From assembly GCF_047496725.1 (NCBI RefSeq), contig NW_027328667.1:186001-250000 (forward strand): a DNA stretch of 64,000 nucleotides. The letters run 5' to 3'. Within the stretch, counting starts at the first letter, position 1. The number at the start of each line of letters is the position of its first letter. This DNA is from Anoplolepis gracilipes. Lineage: Eukaryota > Arthropoda > Insecta > Hymenoptera > Formicidae. The notes beneath the pieces are model-generated. The model worked only from the letters and a program-made list of their open reading frames with translations. It had not been told where the DNA came from and made no database searches. Positions 45,573 to 57,637 of the stretch are shown here, one piece after another. A program made the translations under genes and the position numbers.

Positions 45573-48010
45573 TTACTGTCGCGTCATTTCAATTTCTTCG
45601 TTCAAACACTGCATGTAATCGTTAAATGTTATCATTTTCGCGACGACGCTATTCTTGACACTTTTTACCTTTTTCGTATTCTTTTTACCATCTACTTTTA
45701 GCGCATACATTTTTGCTCTAAGCCCGATAAATTTTGTCATTATCATACCGTTGTTTTCATCCTTCATCAGACCCGGTACCTTTTTATTCACGAGCGGTAT
45801 ACCGTATGTATTGTCTATCGCATAGTCGCTCGTGTCGAACTTGCCGATGTCGCGCTTCATATTCTCGTACACGTCTTCGTACTCAATGTGATATATGAGA
45901 CTATCCGTGTCGATGTACATGACTTTACATTTTTCTTTATACATTGGAATCATGTAATCGTGATGAAATTCGTACAAACACATCTTGGATACATCAAATA
46001 TACACATACCTACATAGATTGGTTTGTAAAACTTCACCTCAAGTCTTCCACAGCGATTAAATTTTCCGAAAAAATGCTCCTGCTATTAAAATTTGGTTTC
46101 GCGATCATTGTCTCTGCGCCGTACCTATCGTCCCATTTTGTTATAAGTTTAACATCTACGCGATTGCGCACATTTTCCATCGTTTTGCCGAAAACTGCAT
46201 TATTCATTAATTTGTATAAATTCTTTTCAAAATCATTTTTCGCCATTGTTCTAAATTGCGTGTTTAATTCAATATATGTACGTAACCATGGAGATTGCGC
46301 GAATTGTAATATGCGATGAATTTTTGTAACGCGAAGACCGTGTCGCGTACATTGCTGCAGATTGCGGTAGTGTATTACGTATCGTTTCTTATCGTATAAG
46401 GTTGCGAGCAACTTGTTCTCTCTCTTGCCGGGTGGTTTGTCACGCGTCGGACAAAACGGTAAGTCAGTATGCGCGTCGTGAAGATGTTGCGGGTACTCGA
46501 GATAAACTTCGAGAATATAGCCTGTAGGCGAATCGGACGCGATCGATGATAGATCAAAATTGCATATATTGTCGACCCATTGAAAACTAGCGTAAGGCAA
46601 AGGTTGACACATTGCCCATCCGTATAAATTATTTACATCGAAATACATTAGATACGATGACGGTTTCAATGGGTCGTATGACTGCATGTACTTGTTATTA
46701 GCATGCGCGTATCTATTGGAACATTGACTCAAACCACCGCGTATACCTCGTTCTATAAACATTACCATATCGATGTCAGTGAGCAATTCAAACTTAATAT
46801 TTGTATGCTTCAACATGGCATCCCACGTGTATCCGGGCAGAGTATAGTAATGCGCAGGGTCGAGCCCGTAACTCTTGATACAATTGTCACGAAAATTTTC
46901 AAAAACATCGGCTAATAACAAGACATCGATTTTTAAATATAGATCGCTATATTTGCCTAGCGTTCTGATGGAGAATCGGTTCCAAACAGTCTTGGCGTGC
47001 GCGTAATCGCTCTCGGATACTGTGTCATCGGTCAAGGAACTGTAAAATAATTCGCGCGGAGGTAAACGTGTATCGTGCAATTTATCTACACAATCAATAT
47101 ATTCGTACGGAAAGACACCTTTTCGCGTTAACAAATCAAAGTCTTCTACCCGCAAATTTTGATATTCAGATTGTAAAATTTTTAATTTATCTTTACTGAG
47201 AAAAGATGCTAATTTGTTGAGACTTGTTGTGAGAAATTTAAAAGAATCGATGAAACGTAATTTAATGTGATTTCGCGAATTGTCTTCCGTAAGTTTAACA
47301 TCTTTCGTAAATGAAACGTATTTTTCTTTAGTTATCGGAAGTAGATCGATTCTTCCTTCGAACGCTGTAGCTATTTCCTCGATTATAAAATGTGAATCGT
47401 AACCGGATAAATTGTGGAAAATAATTGGAATATAAAAGGATTCCTTATAATTTAGATTGCAATTTGAATGCGCGGGATCTCTGTACCGCCTAGTGAGGTG
47501 ACAATGATCGTGTACGCGCGTATCGTCTTCCACGAATGGTTTCTCATATATGTGACATTGAGTAGCGCTGTTAAACTTTTCCAATTCTTCACGCGTCAAA
47601 TTTATCATGGGAAGATTTGTAGATAAAATTGTTTTCACGCGCGTTGCTAAATTTTTTAATTCTTCAGCAAACCATGCGACACAATTGGCTTCACGACGAG
47701 AATGATACGCGGACAACGAATTATCGTACGAGCAATGTACATAATAAGCGATACTAAACACTTGATGATGCTGGTATACATTTTTTTCTGCTTCTTCTTC
47801 TTTATCCGTCTTTCTCAAAACACATTCCAGGTCGGCATACACGACGAAAGGAACCTGCTTCTTCCTGTTATAGTTGTTAAAAGCGAGCCATTTATCTTTA
47901 TCGCTCGGTAATCGAATAGCACAGTCATTCATCTTCCCGCAGTCTACAGTATGTGACTGTAGTTTCTCATTCGAATAAAAATAATGTAGACATCTATAAA
48001 AAAGAAATAA

Positions 48011-48060
<50 letters not shown>

Positions 48061-49209
48061 AACATTTATAAAAAATAGAAATAATAATTATATATTTATT
48101 TTGAAAAAAAATCAATAATATTAAATATACATACCGATCGCAGATATATTTTTGTCCATTGTGTTTATTGAGTTGCGAACTCACGAATCGCGATAAATTC
48201 TTGATCCACGCGAAATGTTCGATATCTTGCGCATCTTGAATGTAGGGCAAATTGGCGTGCTTATCCCTCTTTTGCTCCGAAAGACGAATAGGAACAATAT
48301 TTTCGTTTTCGATGGTATACACATTGATTAAAATATTGTCGTTAATTTCAAACTTTTTAATTTGATTAAGAGTCACTGGAAACTCAATGTCTCGAAGATT
48401 TAACACATCCGTGTAACGCGGGTACGATAATTCTCGTTCAACCCTTCTTTCAGCGGAATACATAGCAGCAGTCACTGCTCATGCAAAACATGCATTGTCT
48501 TTGGATCGCACGTTAACTATCGCTCGCTTCATCATCATATCTTTCGCGGTAATATAATATGACATCTCGCACGCATAGGATTATATTTATTTATATTTAC
48601 AGTCAAATTAAGTATACGCGATAATGCCCACCCACTATCACGTTCTTGAAATTCTTCGAGAGATGCTAAAGTGGGCTCGATAACACGTTGCTCGTACCAT
48701 TCGCGTAAATCAGATGTACGAAATAGTTCACAGTTTTTTGTACTTACACTTTTATTGTCGTGCTTTTCACCCGCCACAAACTCACCGTTAAACACAGTAT
48801 TCACTTTCACACTGCAGTGTGTTTCGATAGCGTCTCGCACATGTTCGAGCACGATATCATTCGCGTCTTCGAGAAACTGGCGAGGTTCGATATAATTGCT
48901 ATTGATTATCGCACCAGTCGATATACGGTTCTCTAACGCTGTATCAATTTCTCGCCAAAATAGTGCAGCTTGATGCGCGCTGTGTCCGGCACCCGCGTGT
49001 ACAAAACGTTTGCGCAACGCATTTTTCAGTCCTTCGAGTCGCGCGATCTTTGCAATCAACAATTGTCGATATCCGATCAATATTCGCGGTCGTTTAATTC
49101 GACTCTGCTCTTCCAACGACTTGATATAATCATCGCATCGCACCTCCCACGCAAAGTACTCCTCCACCGAATTTATCAAAGTGGATTGATGCGTTAAAAC
49201 CTGCTCCAT
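45573..49209 (-). pseudogene. Protein-primed DNA polymerase B (Polinton), one intron, broken
   Basis: Exon 1 49209-48136 and exon 2 47993-45573 flank a 141-bp GT-AG intron; the joint creates one Arg codon in phase. Exon 2 begins with a cysteine/histidine zinc-finger-like stretch and holds exonuclease motifs (YADLEC, HNLSGYDSHF, YLKIDVLLLAD) and polymerase motifs A (FDVNNLYGWAM), B (KLMNNAVFGKT) and C (YIDTDS, in the next frame). Lesions: a frameshift at about 48540, a TGA near 48480 and a frameshift at about 46036 just before motif C. Length of about 1170 codons fits the class. Such polymerases start replication from a terminal protein; no separate terminal-protein domain is identified. Fragments of a second copy lie at 58107-58938. 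Confidence 0.85.
47994..48134 (-). other. Spliceosomal-type intron with (TA)n in polymerase gene
   Basis: Donor GTATGT at 48134, acceptor TTTATAG ending at 47994. A (TA)n tract at about 48016-48056 fills the middle. The same donor in the same codon context occurs in the second copy (58106), so the intron is ancestral to both. Confidence 0.7.
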
Positions 49210-49864
49210 TTTTTTACATATAAGGTACACTCGTGCAAGCTTCGACAATAATGGCGAGATGTGACTCTCTGTTCTGATTTATATCTAATCGATATACTCT
49301 TTTTACGTTGCGAAAACGTTATTCTTTCGTATAAACATCCGTCATTTCTATAATATCACGTCTCTTTATCTCACGCATATTTCGTGATAGTGTAATATAA
49401 TATGACATCCTCTACGCATAGGATTATATTTATTATTTATAATCAAATTAAATATACATGATAATGCCCACCCACTATGCGACACGTTATTCTTTAGCGC
49501 AAACATTCGTACTGTCGGCGCGTTATTCTTTAGCGCAAACATTCGTACTGTCGACGGTCTGTTTATGTTATTATTTAGCCAAAAATTTTATCTTACGCTT
49601 TGTCGTATACATTTGTAACCGAATATTTCAATCGTCGTATACATTTGATTCGATTTCATCATACGGCAGCCACACACGGCGCTCGAGAAAGCACGTGGGG
49701 ACGCGATTTTTAATAATTTTTAGCAGCCTTACATTGGCGCTTGCAAAATTACGTCAGAAATACTCCCCTCCTCATTACGTTTTACGATATTACAAATTGA
49801 TCGCAGTACTTTCAATAGTTTAGTATCGCACCAGTTGTCCGTGCATAAGGTTGTGCTAAAAAAA
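49210..49864. other. Polinton intergenic region
   Basis: No gene. Contains a 32-bp tandem duplication (GTTATTCTTTAGCGCAAACA at 49488 and 49521) and the dispersed block with GCTCGAGAAAGCACGTGGGG. Probably the promoter side of gene X. The same block precedes the 60612 copy. Confidence 0.5.
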
Positions 49865-50604
49865 ATGTGCTCCACAAAAGAAACCAGCAAGATGAATTTT
49901 TACATTCCGATTGAGAACGGTGAAATTCAATCAAAGAAAATGTAAGTTTCAATTATTTTTTAAATATTATTTCCTAAAAATTATTTTCTAAATATTATTT
50001 TTTAATATATTTTAATATTTTATATAGCGTTTCATATCGTGCGGTTTGCATACTTGGGAGAAGGTATATCTTAACCCCGACATCTTACTAATATTTGGAG
50101 ATTGGAATAAGCGTTGGAGCTATGTCGTATGTCGAATTGATACTTGGTGACAACCGAGGTAATCGATTAGTATTGCCTATCGTACTCTGGCACTCATTGA
50201 TGCAGAAACGTACAGACATTGAACGACATGTACAATCGACTGAAAGTCAACCATTATGGATCTGTGATCTATCTATCCAAATGATCGCATTAAACGGATC
50301 GAGAATTATTAAATTAACATTATCTAATAAGTCTTTGTATATGCAACCTCAAACATTATTACATTTATGCGATTTTGAAGATTGTATCGATCATATGCAT
50401 TCATGGTTGTGACAAAATACACATTTCGTGAATGAAAAATTTAAACAATTTTGTAACGTTTTGCAACGTAACAATATTACTGATGTAAATGATGCTGTGA
50501 AAGCGATTCGCGAGAGTGACGCGTTCGATAGCGAATCACTCGTAGATTGCGAATTGTTGGCGTGTGCTATAAATGATATACTTTATGATACTTGTAACAA
50601 ATAA
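49865..50604 (+). pseudogene. Gene X, second copy (two exons, two stops)
   Basis: Exon 1 49865-49941 (start MCSTKETSKMNFYIPIENG) and exon 2 50028-50604, joined by a GTAAGT...ATATAG intron. Exon 2 encodes GISVGAMSYVELILGDNRGN and a helical C-terminal half. A TAA at about 50092 (TAC-TAA-TAT) and a TGA at about 50411 (TGT to TGA) interrupt it. Unknown function; beta-rich first half, acidic end. Confidence 0.65.
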
Positions 50605-52078
50605 AAAAAATAGAAAATTATTATTAACATTAATGTTTCTCTTCACACTATTTTATTCTACGACTCTTCCTCCTCCTCGCGCTATCTTAGTCTTATTGTC
50701 AGTCAAACAAAGACGTTTACCTCTCATAAGATCATATGCATAGTCTGTTTAGAAAGAGATACTCTATTTAGAGAGAGATGAGATATGGGATCTCGTGTAT
50801 ATATTTGAGATAAATGAGAGAGACTCCGAATAGATTGTGAGTATTTATAATTTTTATCATTTTAGAAAATATTTTTAAAGTACTAATAAAAATGTTTTTT
50901 TTTCCTGTTACAGACGCAGCTATGACGAGTTCCCATGGCGCATCGCCCCTACAGATTTTTAATTTTTTAAATTTTCTACTATAATTTTAATTCTTTTTTA
51001 TATTTTTATATTTAAACATATACCTATTTTAATTTTTTAAATTTTATGTTACAATTTCTATTCTTTTTTAATTTTAAAACACACACACACACACTTTATA
51101 TGTATACACATACACACTTTTTAAATAAAATTTATGTTAAACTTATATATATTTATTACTTATCCACCTTCATCATCTATCCCATCCTTCTTCCTCTGTA
51201 TTAGATATAATTAGATAATAAGATAACATTTAACATTATAAAAAACTTAACATGCAAAAATTATCTTTTTTCTCGCGTACGCCTTAGCCTCCGTCTTATC
51301 GCGCCTCCGCTATCCTCCTTCCTTTCTATTCTTTCTCTCGCACCCCATAACACGCTCTCCTTCTCGCTATCCTTCTTCCTCTCTATTCTTTTCTCTCGCA
51401 CCCATATCTCCTTTTCCTACCATCATGCCCTCCTTTTCCTATCATCATGCACTCCCTTGTCATACACATACAGCGCTTTCCTTCTCACACCACGTCATAC
51501 TCTCCTTGTCCTACGCTATATAGAACGCCTATAGCACCGTCTCCCTCTAACGCGTTGCGAACGCCTATCGCACCGTCTCCCTCTAACGCGTTGCGAACGT
51601 CTATCGCACCGTCTCCCTCTACCGCGTTGCGAACGTCTATCGCACCGTCTCCCTCTACCGCGTTGCGAACGTCTATCGCACCGTCTCGCTCTAACGCGTT
51701 GCGAACGCCTATAGTACCTTTTCCCTCTACCGCGTTACGAACGTAATTATTTATTGCAAATATACATTATGGATAAACAGAGTGGGGTGATTATTTTATC
51801 TATAACAATTGACATTCCTCTCTCACCATCAGACCTCCGCAGTCAGTCGGAGAGGATACTCCCTCCACGTGCGGAACCATATGTATGCCTCCCCCCTCCC
51901 CTTCGCCCCTCTCAATCAGGTGAGGGGGTGTTTGGTACCACTTTTCCCCCCTCAATCTGGGGGGGGGACATTTGCCTCCCCCCCGGTCAGTACGGAGGGC
52001 GAGGTACCTCGCCTCGTCCCCCCCGTTTACCTCACCCCCCTCAGATCCCTGGATTAGAACTCTCTTATCCTATCTACT
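50605..52078 (+). repeat. Extra Polinton right end, number 1
   Basis: Contains the MSQ-gene last exon (50914-50962 after TTACAG), the AT-rich section, a pyrimidine-rich section (51290-51520), the 36-bp minisatellite (51535-51745) and the terminal module to ATCTACT at 52078. What follows (GTCGGCGTTCTG) is internal Polinton sequence, not host DNA. Normal copies read CGTACTGTCGGCG there, so the fusion shares the bases ACT. Confidence 0.75.
51535..51745 (+). repeat. 36-bp minisatellite, extra end 1, about 6 copies
   Basis: Same unit as 38707-38955, inverted (CTCTAACGCGTTGCGAACGC). Open frames give a 12-residue repeat (RTPIAPSPSTAL) without likely meaning. Confidence 0.95.
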
Positions 52079-52244
52079 GTCGGCGTTCTGTTTATGTTAT
52101 CATTTAGCCAAAATATTATCTCTTGCTTTGTCGTATACATTTGTAACCGAATATTTGAATCGATTTCATCATACGACGCACACACGGTGCTATAACTTTT
52201 GAATAGTTTAGTATCGCATAAACTACAACGCCTTCTGTAGTGCC

Positions 52245-52448
52245 ATGAATTCTATAGTGAAATTTTTACAAAATCGTGAAATTGGTTTACTAAAGACTTA
52301 TACAAGATCGCTAAAACTGTTTTTCAAGATCCGTGACAATATAGATTTTTTATGTGATGTGATCGATGAAAATATCGATACACATATGCGATCGATCGAA
52401 CATATGCGATTTAAAGATTTAAAGATAAAGGATTCTCGGGAAGTGTGA
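52245..52448 (+). pseudogene. MNS gene, truncated second copy
   Basis: First 46 residues match the gene at 40191-40493 (MNSIVKFLQNREIG, then YTRSLKLFFKIRDNIDFLC). After that the sequence diverges and stops at 67 codons, lacking the charged coiled-coil part. Confidence 0.55.
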
Positions 52449-53274
52449 CTGACAAGGGTTAACGAGGATTGTCTTTGTTTGCTCTTGTTTGTCTTGTTGA
52501 AACTCTTTGGTGAGCTTCCGTATGAGGTGTGGGAGACAGAAGAACCGTGGCTCCCTGAAACTCCGCAGGAGGACTCCAGGTCGTCATGAGAGACTCCGAA
52601 TAGATTGTGAGTATATATAATTTTTATTATTTTAGACAATATTTTTTTAAGATGTTAATAAAATTGTTTTTTTTGTTTCAGAGCTGCTACCCTAGATCAT
52701 TATTTTAATTTTTTTAAATTTTCTACTATAATTTTAATTCTTTTTTATATTTTTGTAATTAAACATATAACTATTTTAATTTTTTAAATTTTCTATTATA
52801 ATTTTAATTCTTTTTTATATTATAATAATTTTAACACATACACAAACACACACATACACATTTTATATGTACACATACACACTTTTTAAATAAAAAAATT
52901 TATATATATATTACTTATTTGCGCCTTCTTCATCTATTCCATCCTTCTTCTTCTATATTAGATAATAAGATATAAAATAAGATAACATTTAATATTATAA
53001 AAATTAACATACAAAAATTATCTTTTTCTCGCATACGCCTTAGCCTCCGTCTTACTTCTCCTTTGTTATCCTCCTTCCTCTCTATTCTTTCTCTCGCACC
53101 CCATAACACGCTCTCCTTCTCGCTATCCTCCTTTCTCTCTATTCTTTATCTCGCACCCATATCTCCTTTTCCTACCATCATGCTCTCCTTTTTTCTATCA
53201 TCATGCACTCCCTTGTCATACACATACAGCGCCTTCCTTCTCACACGACATCATACTCTCCTTGTCCTACACTA

Positions 53275-53430
53275 TATAGAACGCCTATAGCACCGTCTCC
53301 CTCTACCGCGTTGCGAACGCCAATAGCGCCTTCTCTCTCTACCGCGTTGCGAACGCCTATCGCACCGTCTCCCTCTACCACGTTGCGAACGCCTATAGCA
53401 CCGTCTCCCTCTACCACATTGCGAACGTAA
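53275..53430 (+). repeat. 36-bp minisatellite, extra end 2, about 4 copies
   Basis: Same unit as the other arrays, orientation as at 51535. Confidence 0.95.
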
Positions 53431-53712
53431 TTATTTATTGCAAATATACATTATAGATAAATAGTGGGGTGAATATTTTATCTATAACAGTTGACATTCC
53501 TATCTCTCACCATCAGACCTCCGCAGTCAGTCGGAGAGGACACTCCCTCCACGTGCGGAACCATATGTATGCCCCCCCCCAAGAATCTGGGGGTGACATT
53601 TGGTCCACCCCCCTCAATCAGGGAGGTATTTGGTACCCCCCCTCAGTACCGGGGGCGAGGTAACCTCCCCTCAGATCCCTGGATTAGGACTTCCTTTATC
53701 TATCTACTATAA

Positions 53713-54059
53713 CAATGCTCGGAGTTAGTTGCCCTTTTCAGGCCGATTTCCGAGGCGACGCCTCCTTTCCCCCACTAGCGCTCGAGACTCGACGGCCGAG
53801 CCGCCGAATCGCTTCAGGCGCGTCTCTGTAAGAAATATATTGGGATCCATATGTTAGGCACACAAATCGTCACATCATGAAAGTTTTTCTCGCTAAATAA
53901 TTTTTCTTTTTATAAATAATTATAAATAAAATTATGTCAATAAATAATAAATGTAATAATAATAAATAATATAACAATAATATATGTAATATAAAATATA
54001 TAATAATAAATTATAAGTAAAAATATTAAAAATTCTATTATTAATATGTTATGTAAAGC

Positions 54060-54113
<54 letters not shown>

Positions 54114-54131
54114 CATATATATATATATATA

Positions 54132-54163
<32 letters not shown>

Positions 54164-54952
54164 GTATGTATATATATATTATATATATATATATATATAC
54201 AATATATATATATATATATATATATTCGCATGCATAACATATTAATAGAATTTTTAATATCTTTATTAATAACTTATTTTATTTATTATATATTTTGTAT
54301 TATATATTATTATTATATTATTTATTATTATCATTATATTTATTATTTATTAATATAATTTTATTTATTATTTATAATTATGAAAATAAAATTTGTATAG
54401 CGAGAAAAATTTTAATGACGATTTATGGCGTAACATATATATATATATATATATATATATTAAATATGTTACAATAGTATATTATGATAATAACATACTA
54501 TTACAATTCTGACAATAGCTTTCCACATCACCCGTGAGGTACTATAGTTTGATGCGTTTTTTTTAAAGTGGTTTCCCCAGTAGGCCTATTCCACTAATAA
54601 AAAAATATGTGGCTTAACGAACAGAACAGCAATATGTTTCATAAGATATCAGAAAGATATAAGAAAAGAATCAGAAAAAACCAATGTAACTAATTTAAAT
54701 GTAATTCAAAATAAAAATTTCCTCTAATGCGATCTTCTGGGTCGTTTGCACGATTCTACTAATAATGGTACATCCACAGAAATTTTAGAAGAACTAGCTC
54801 GCATCAGCGAGGACAATGTTTTGTCGTTTAAAGAAGATCGTTTTTCTGTTTTTGTAAAGTTCATTTTGGAAAAAGAGCATTCACATAAATATGTGGACCC
54901 AAACATGGAGAAAATTCGAAGTCCGAAATTTTTAAGATGTGGATAATAAGAT
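53713..54952. repeat. hAT left inverted repeat
   Basis: Pairs with 56854-58082 over about 1.24 kb. Includes GC-rich end (to 53830), AT-rich and (TA)n section (53870-54480), and the 3' end of the transposase gene (54724-54952). One base difference was seen in the 200-bp coding part that changes an Arg codon to His. Confidence 0.9.
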
Positions 54953-56616
54953 GTATCTAAAATTTTGAAAAATTCGATCCCCTTTTCTAACCGTGCCTTC
55001 AGAGTAAGATCACATTGCAAATCGCAAAGTTCTGTCTGAAATTCTAGGCTTTGTTCCTCGATTTGCACAGTGAGAGGATTCTCAAAGAGTATTAAATCTT
55101 TTCTTAGCGTTTCGAAATCAGTGAAACGCGTATTGAATTGATTTATTAGAGAATCAACAATATATATTTGTTTTGTAAAATTACAATTTGTGCCGTATTC
55201 TTCAAAGAGAATCTGGCAAGAGGGAAAAAAGTGAAGAATATTATTTCCTAAATGATTTTTAAATAATTGCAGCTTTCTGCGAAAGGAATCGACATGACTA
55301 ACTAATTGCGAAATTATTTGATTGGTCTTTTGCAGCTTTAAATTTAAAGTATTCAAATGATTTGTCATGTCAGTTATGAAAGCAAGCTCGCAAAGCGAAT
55401 CTAAATCTTCAAAAAAAAATTTAAATTCATCAATTTTTGCAGGAAATTCGTCTTGCAAGAAAAGGAAGATTTCTTTTCTTATTGCAAAGAACTTTTCTAA
55501 ACATTTTCCTGCACTAAGCCACCGAACTTCACAATACAGAGGCACATCTGTATAAATTGCGTTATGCTCCTCGAGAAAGCATAGAAACTTTCGATGAGAA
55601 AGAAATTTGTGACCGCCTTTAATTGTATTAACAATTTTTGTAACAGTTTTCATTGCGGTGCATAGTTTCACAACTTTTCCACATAACGCTTCTTGATGAA
55701 TTATGCAATGAATAACAGGAAATTTTAAACCTCGCTGCTTTAATTGACCAAAAAATCCATTTTTCGAACCTATCATTGCCTTTGCGCCATCAGTTACGAT
55801 AGCTGAACACTTTGAAAAATCGATATCAAATTTTGTAAGAGTTTGGTTAACAGCTTCGAAAATATCCACACCCATAGTTGTCTTATGAAGCGGGACAAAA
55901 TCTAAAAGTTCCTTAACATATGAAAAATCGTTTTGCACGATTCGAGCAAAAATGCTTAATTGACTTACATGCCGATTATCGGTACTCTCATCAAGACATA
56001 AAGAAAAGAACGAGCAAGATTTTAATAAAGATTTTAATTTTTGTTCTAGACTAAAAGCGATATCACTTATTCGAGATTTGACTACTTTGTCACTTAAAGG
56101 AATACTAGCAGCTTCTTCAAAAGTCAACGAATTTCCGAATGACTCTACTGCTGCGATGAGACATTCTTTTACAAATTTTCCTTCAGTAAATGGCTTAGAA
56201 TTTTTCGCGATAATATTTGCAATAGCATACGATGCTGTGAGAGCTTTTACCGAAGGGGTATTATTATCAAGATTCGAATCTTCGAGACTATAACCTTCTT
56301 GATAAATTAATTTTAAACCTTCAATTAAATTTAATTTCTCCTGGTCCACATATTGTGAATATTCATTTAAATGTTTAACTTTATAATGCCTATGAAGAAT
56401 ATATTTTTTAACGACAGAAGGTTGATAACCACACAGAAGACAAATGGTTTTATTGTTAATAAATGCGAAAAAAATTTCTTCCCATACCTTATCAAAATAT
56501 TGCACGTATCTTTGTTCGCTATCCATATTTTCAACACAGCTGAAAGGAGAAAAAAATCCAGCACAAAAAAACACAAGAGAAAAAAAGATATTTATAATTC
56601 CTATTACACTACTCAC
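54724..56616 (-). CDS. hAT transposase, intact
   Basis: A 630-residue open frame; the likely start is Met31 (MDSEQRYVQYFDKVW), since residues 1-30 are hydrophobic and atypical. A BED-like zinc finger follows (C59, C62, then H75/H77 and H82 in CLLCGYQ...LHRHYKVKH). The catalytic region shows LCLDESTDN at about 208, SAIVTDGAKAM and a CHIIHQEAL-like ..IHCIIHQEALC segment. The C-terminal dimerisation domain is at about 575-610 (YLCECSFSKMN...LNDKTLSSLMRA) with its conserved E. It resembles the ZBED5/EPM2AIP1/GTF2IRD2-like hAT group. No stops or frameshifts are visible, so it may be active. Confidence 0.9.
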   Translation of the reverse strand: MSSVIGIINIFFSLVFFCAGFFSPFSCVENMDSEQRYVQYFDKVWEEIFFAFINNKTICLLCGYQPSVVKKYILHRHYKVKHLNEYSQYVDQEKLNLIEGLKLIYQEGYSLEDSNLDNNTPSVKALTASYAIANIIAKNSKPFTEGKFVKECLIAAVESFGNSLTFEEAASIPLSDKVVKSRISDIAFSLEQKLKSLLKSCSFFSLCLDESTDNRHVSQLSIFARIVQNDFSYVKELLDFVPLHKTTMGVDIFEAVNQTLTKFDIDFSKCSAIVTDGAKAMIGSKNGFFGQLKQRGLKFPVIHCIIHQEALCGKVVKLCTAMKTVTKIVNTIKGGHKFLSHRKFLCFLEEHNAIYTDVPLYCEVRWLSAGKCLEKFFAIRKEIFLFLQDEFPAKIDEFKFFFEDLDSLCELAFITDMTNHLNTLNLKLQKTNQIISQLVSHVDSFRRKLQLFKNHLGNNILHFFPSCQILFEEYGTNCNFTKQIYIVDSLINQFNTRFTDFETLRKDLILFENPLTVQIEEQSLEFQTELCDLQCDLTLKARLEKGIEFFKILDTSYYPHLKNFGLRIFSMFGSTYLCECSFSKMNFTKTEKRSSLNDKTLSSLMRASSSKISVDVPLLVESCKRPRRSH

Positions 56617-56754
56617 TACTGTATTGGTTAAAAACTAATATATTATTGACACTATTGCATTATCGTTATGTAAACAGTATTTACACAATATAAATATCAA
56701 CACTTGTATTTTCACACGAGACGTTTAAAGGGCATGTTTCACGCGTAATGCGAT

Positions 56755-56848
56755 ACCGCTGCCGTTGAGAACTCTTGCTGCGTGTTATCACTGCGCATTG
56801 ACTTGCAATTGTTTTATCTCCTCCGTTGTTTCTCAACGGCAGCGGTCT
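56755..56848. repeat. Short hairpin upstream of transposase
   Basis: CCGCTGCCGTTGAGA and TCTCAACGGCAGCGG pair around an 80-bp loop. It may be the remnant of the original terminus of the autonomous hAT element that was engulfed by the longer inverted repeats. Confidence 0.5.
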
Positions 56849-56853
56849 GTGTA

Positions 56854-57596
56854 ATCTTATTATCCACATCTTAAAAATTTCGGATTTCGAATTTTCTCCA
56901 TGTTTGGGTCCACATATTTATGTGAATGCTCTTTTTCCAAAATGAACTTTACAAAAACAGAAAAATGATCTTCTTTAAACGACAAAACATTGTCCTCGCT
57001 GATGCGAGCTAGTTCTTCTAAAATTTCTGTGGATGTACCATTATTAGTAGAATCGTGCAAACGATCCAGAAGATCGCATTAGAGGAAATTTTTATTTTGA
57101 ATTACATTTAAATTAGTTACATTGGTTTTTTCTGATTCTTTTCTTATATCTTTCTGATATCTTATGAAACATATTGCTGTTCTGTTCGTTAAGCCACATA
57201 TTTTCTTATTAGTAGAATAGGCCTACTGGGGAAACCACTTTAAAAAAAACGCATCAAACAATAGTACCTCACGGGTGATGTGGAAAGCTATTGTCAGAAT
57301 TGTAATAGTATGTTATTATCATAATATACTATTGTAACATATTTAATATATATATATATATATATATGTTACGCCATAAATCGTCATTAAAATTTTTCTC
57401 GCTATACAAATTTTATTTTCATAATTATAAATAATAAATAAAATTATATTAATAAATAATAAATATAATGATAATAATAAATAATATAATAATAATATAT
57501 AATACAAAATATATAATAAATAAAATAAGTTATTAATAAAGATATTAAAAATTCTATTAATATGTTATGCATGCGAATATATATATATATATATAT

Positions 57597-57637
<41 letters not shown>

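Larger units (their letters stand above)
52079..53708 (+). repeat. Extra Polinton right end, number 2
   Basis: Starts with internal sequence including a shortened MNS gene, then repeats the end series: GAGAGACTCCGAATAGATTG (52588), AT-rich section, pyrimidine-rich section (53040-53270), minisatellite (53275-53430) and terminal module ending ATCTACT at 53708. Before the hAT insertion this end was joined to polymerase-gene intron sequence (AATATTAAATATACATACCG at 58091). Confidence 0.7.

Noticed and set aside
51754..52107. Frames starting MDKQSGV in the terminal modules (15595, 26548, 51754, 53469)
   Set aside because: The start is conserved but frames differ downstream in G/C runs between copies, so a protein is not supported; treated as terminal-repeat sequence.
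54746..54946. Small plus-strand frame MHDSTNNGTS... and its inverted twin at 56860-57060
   Set aside because: It is the antisense of the transposase C-terminus duplicated in the hAT arms.
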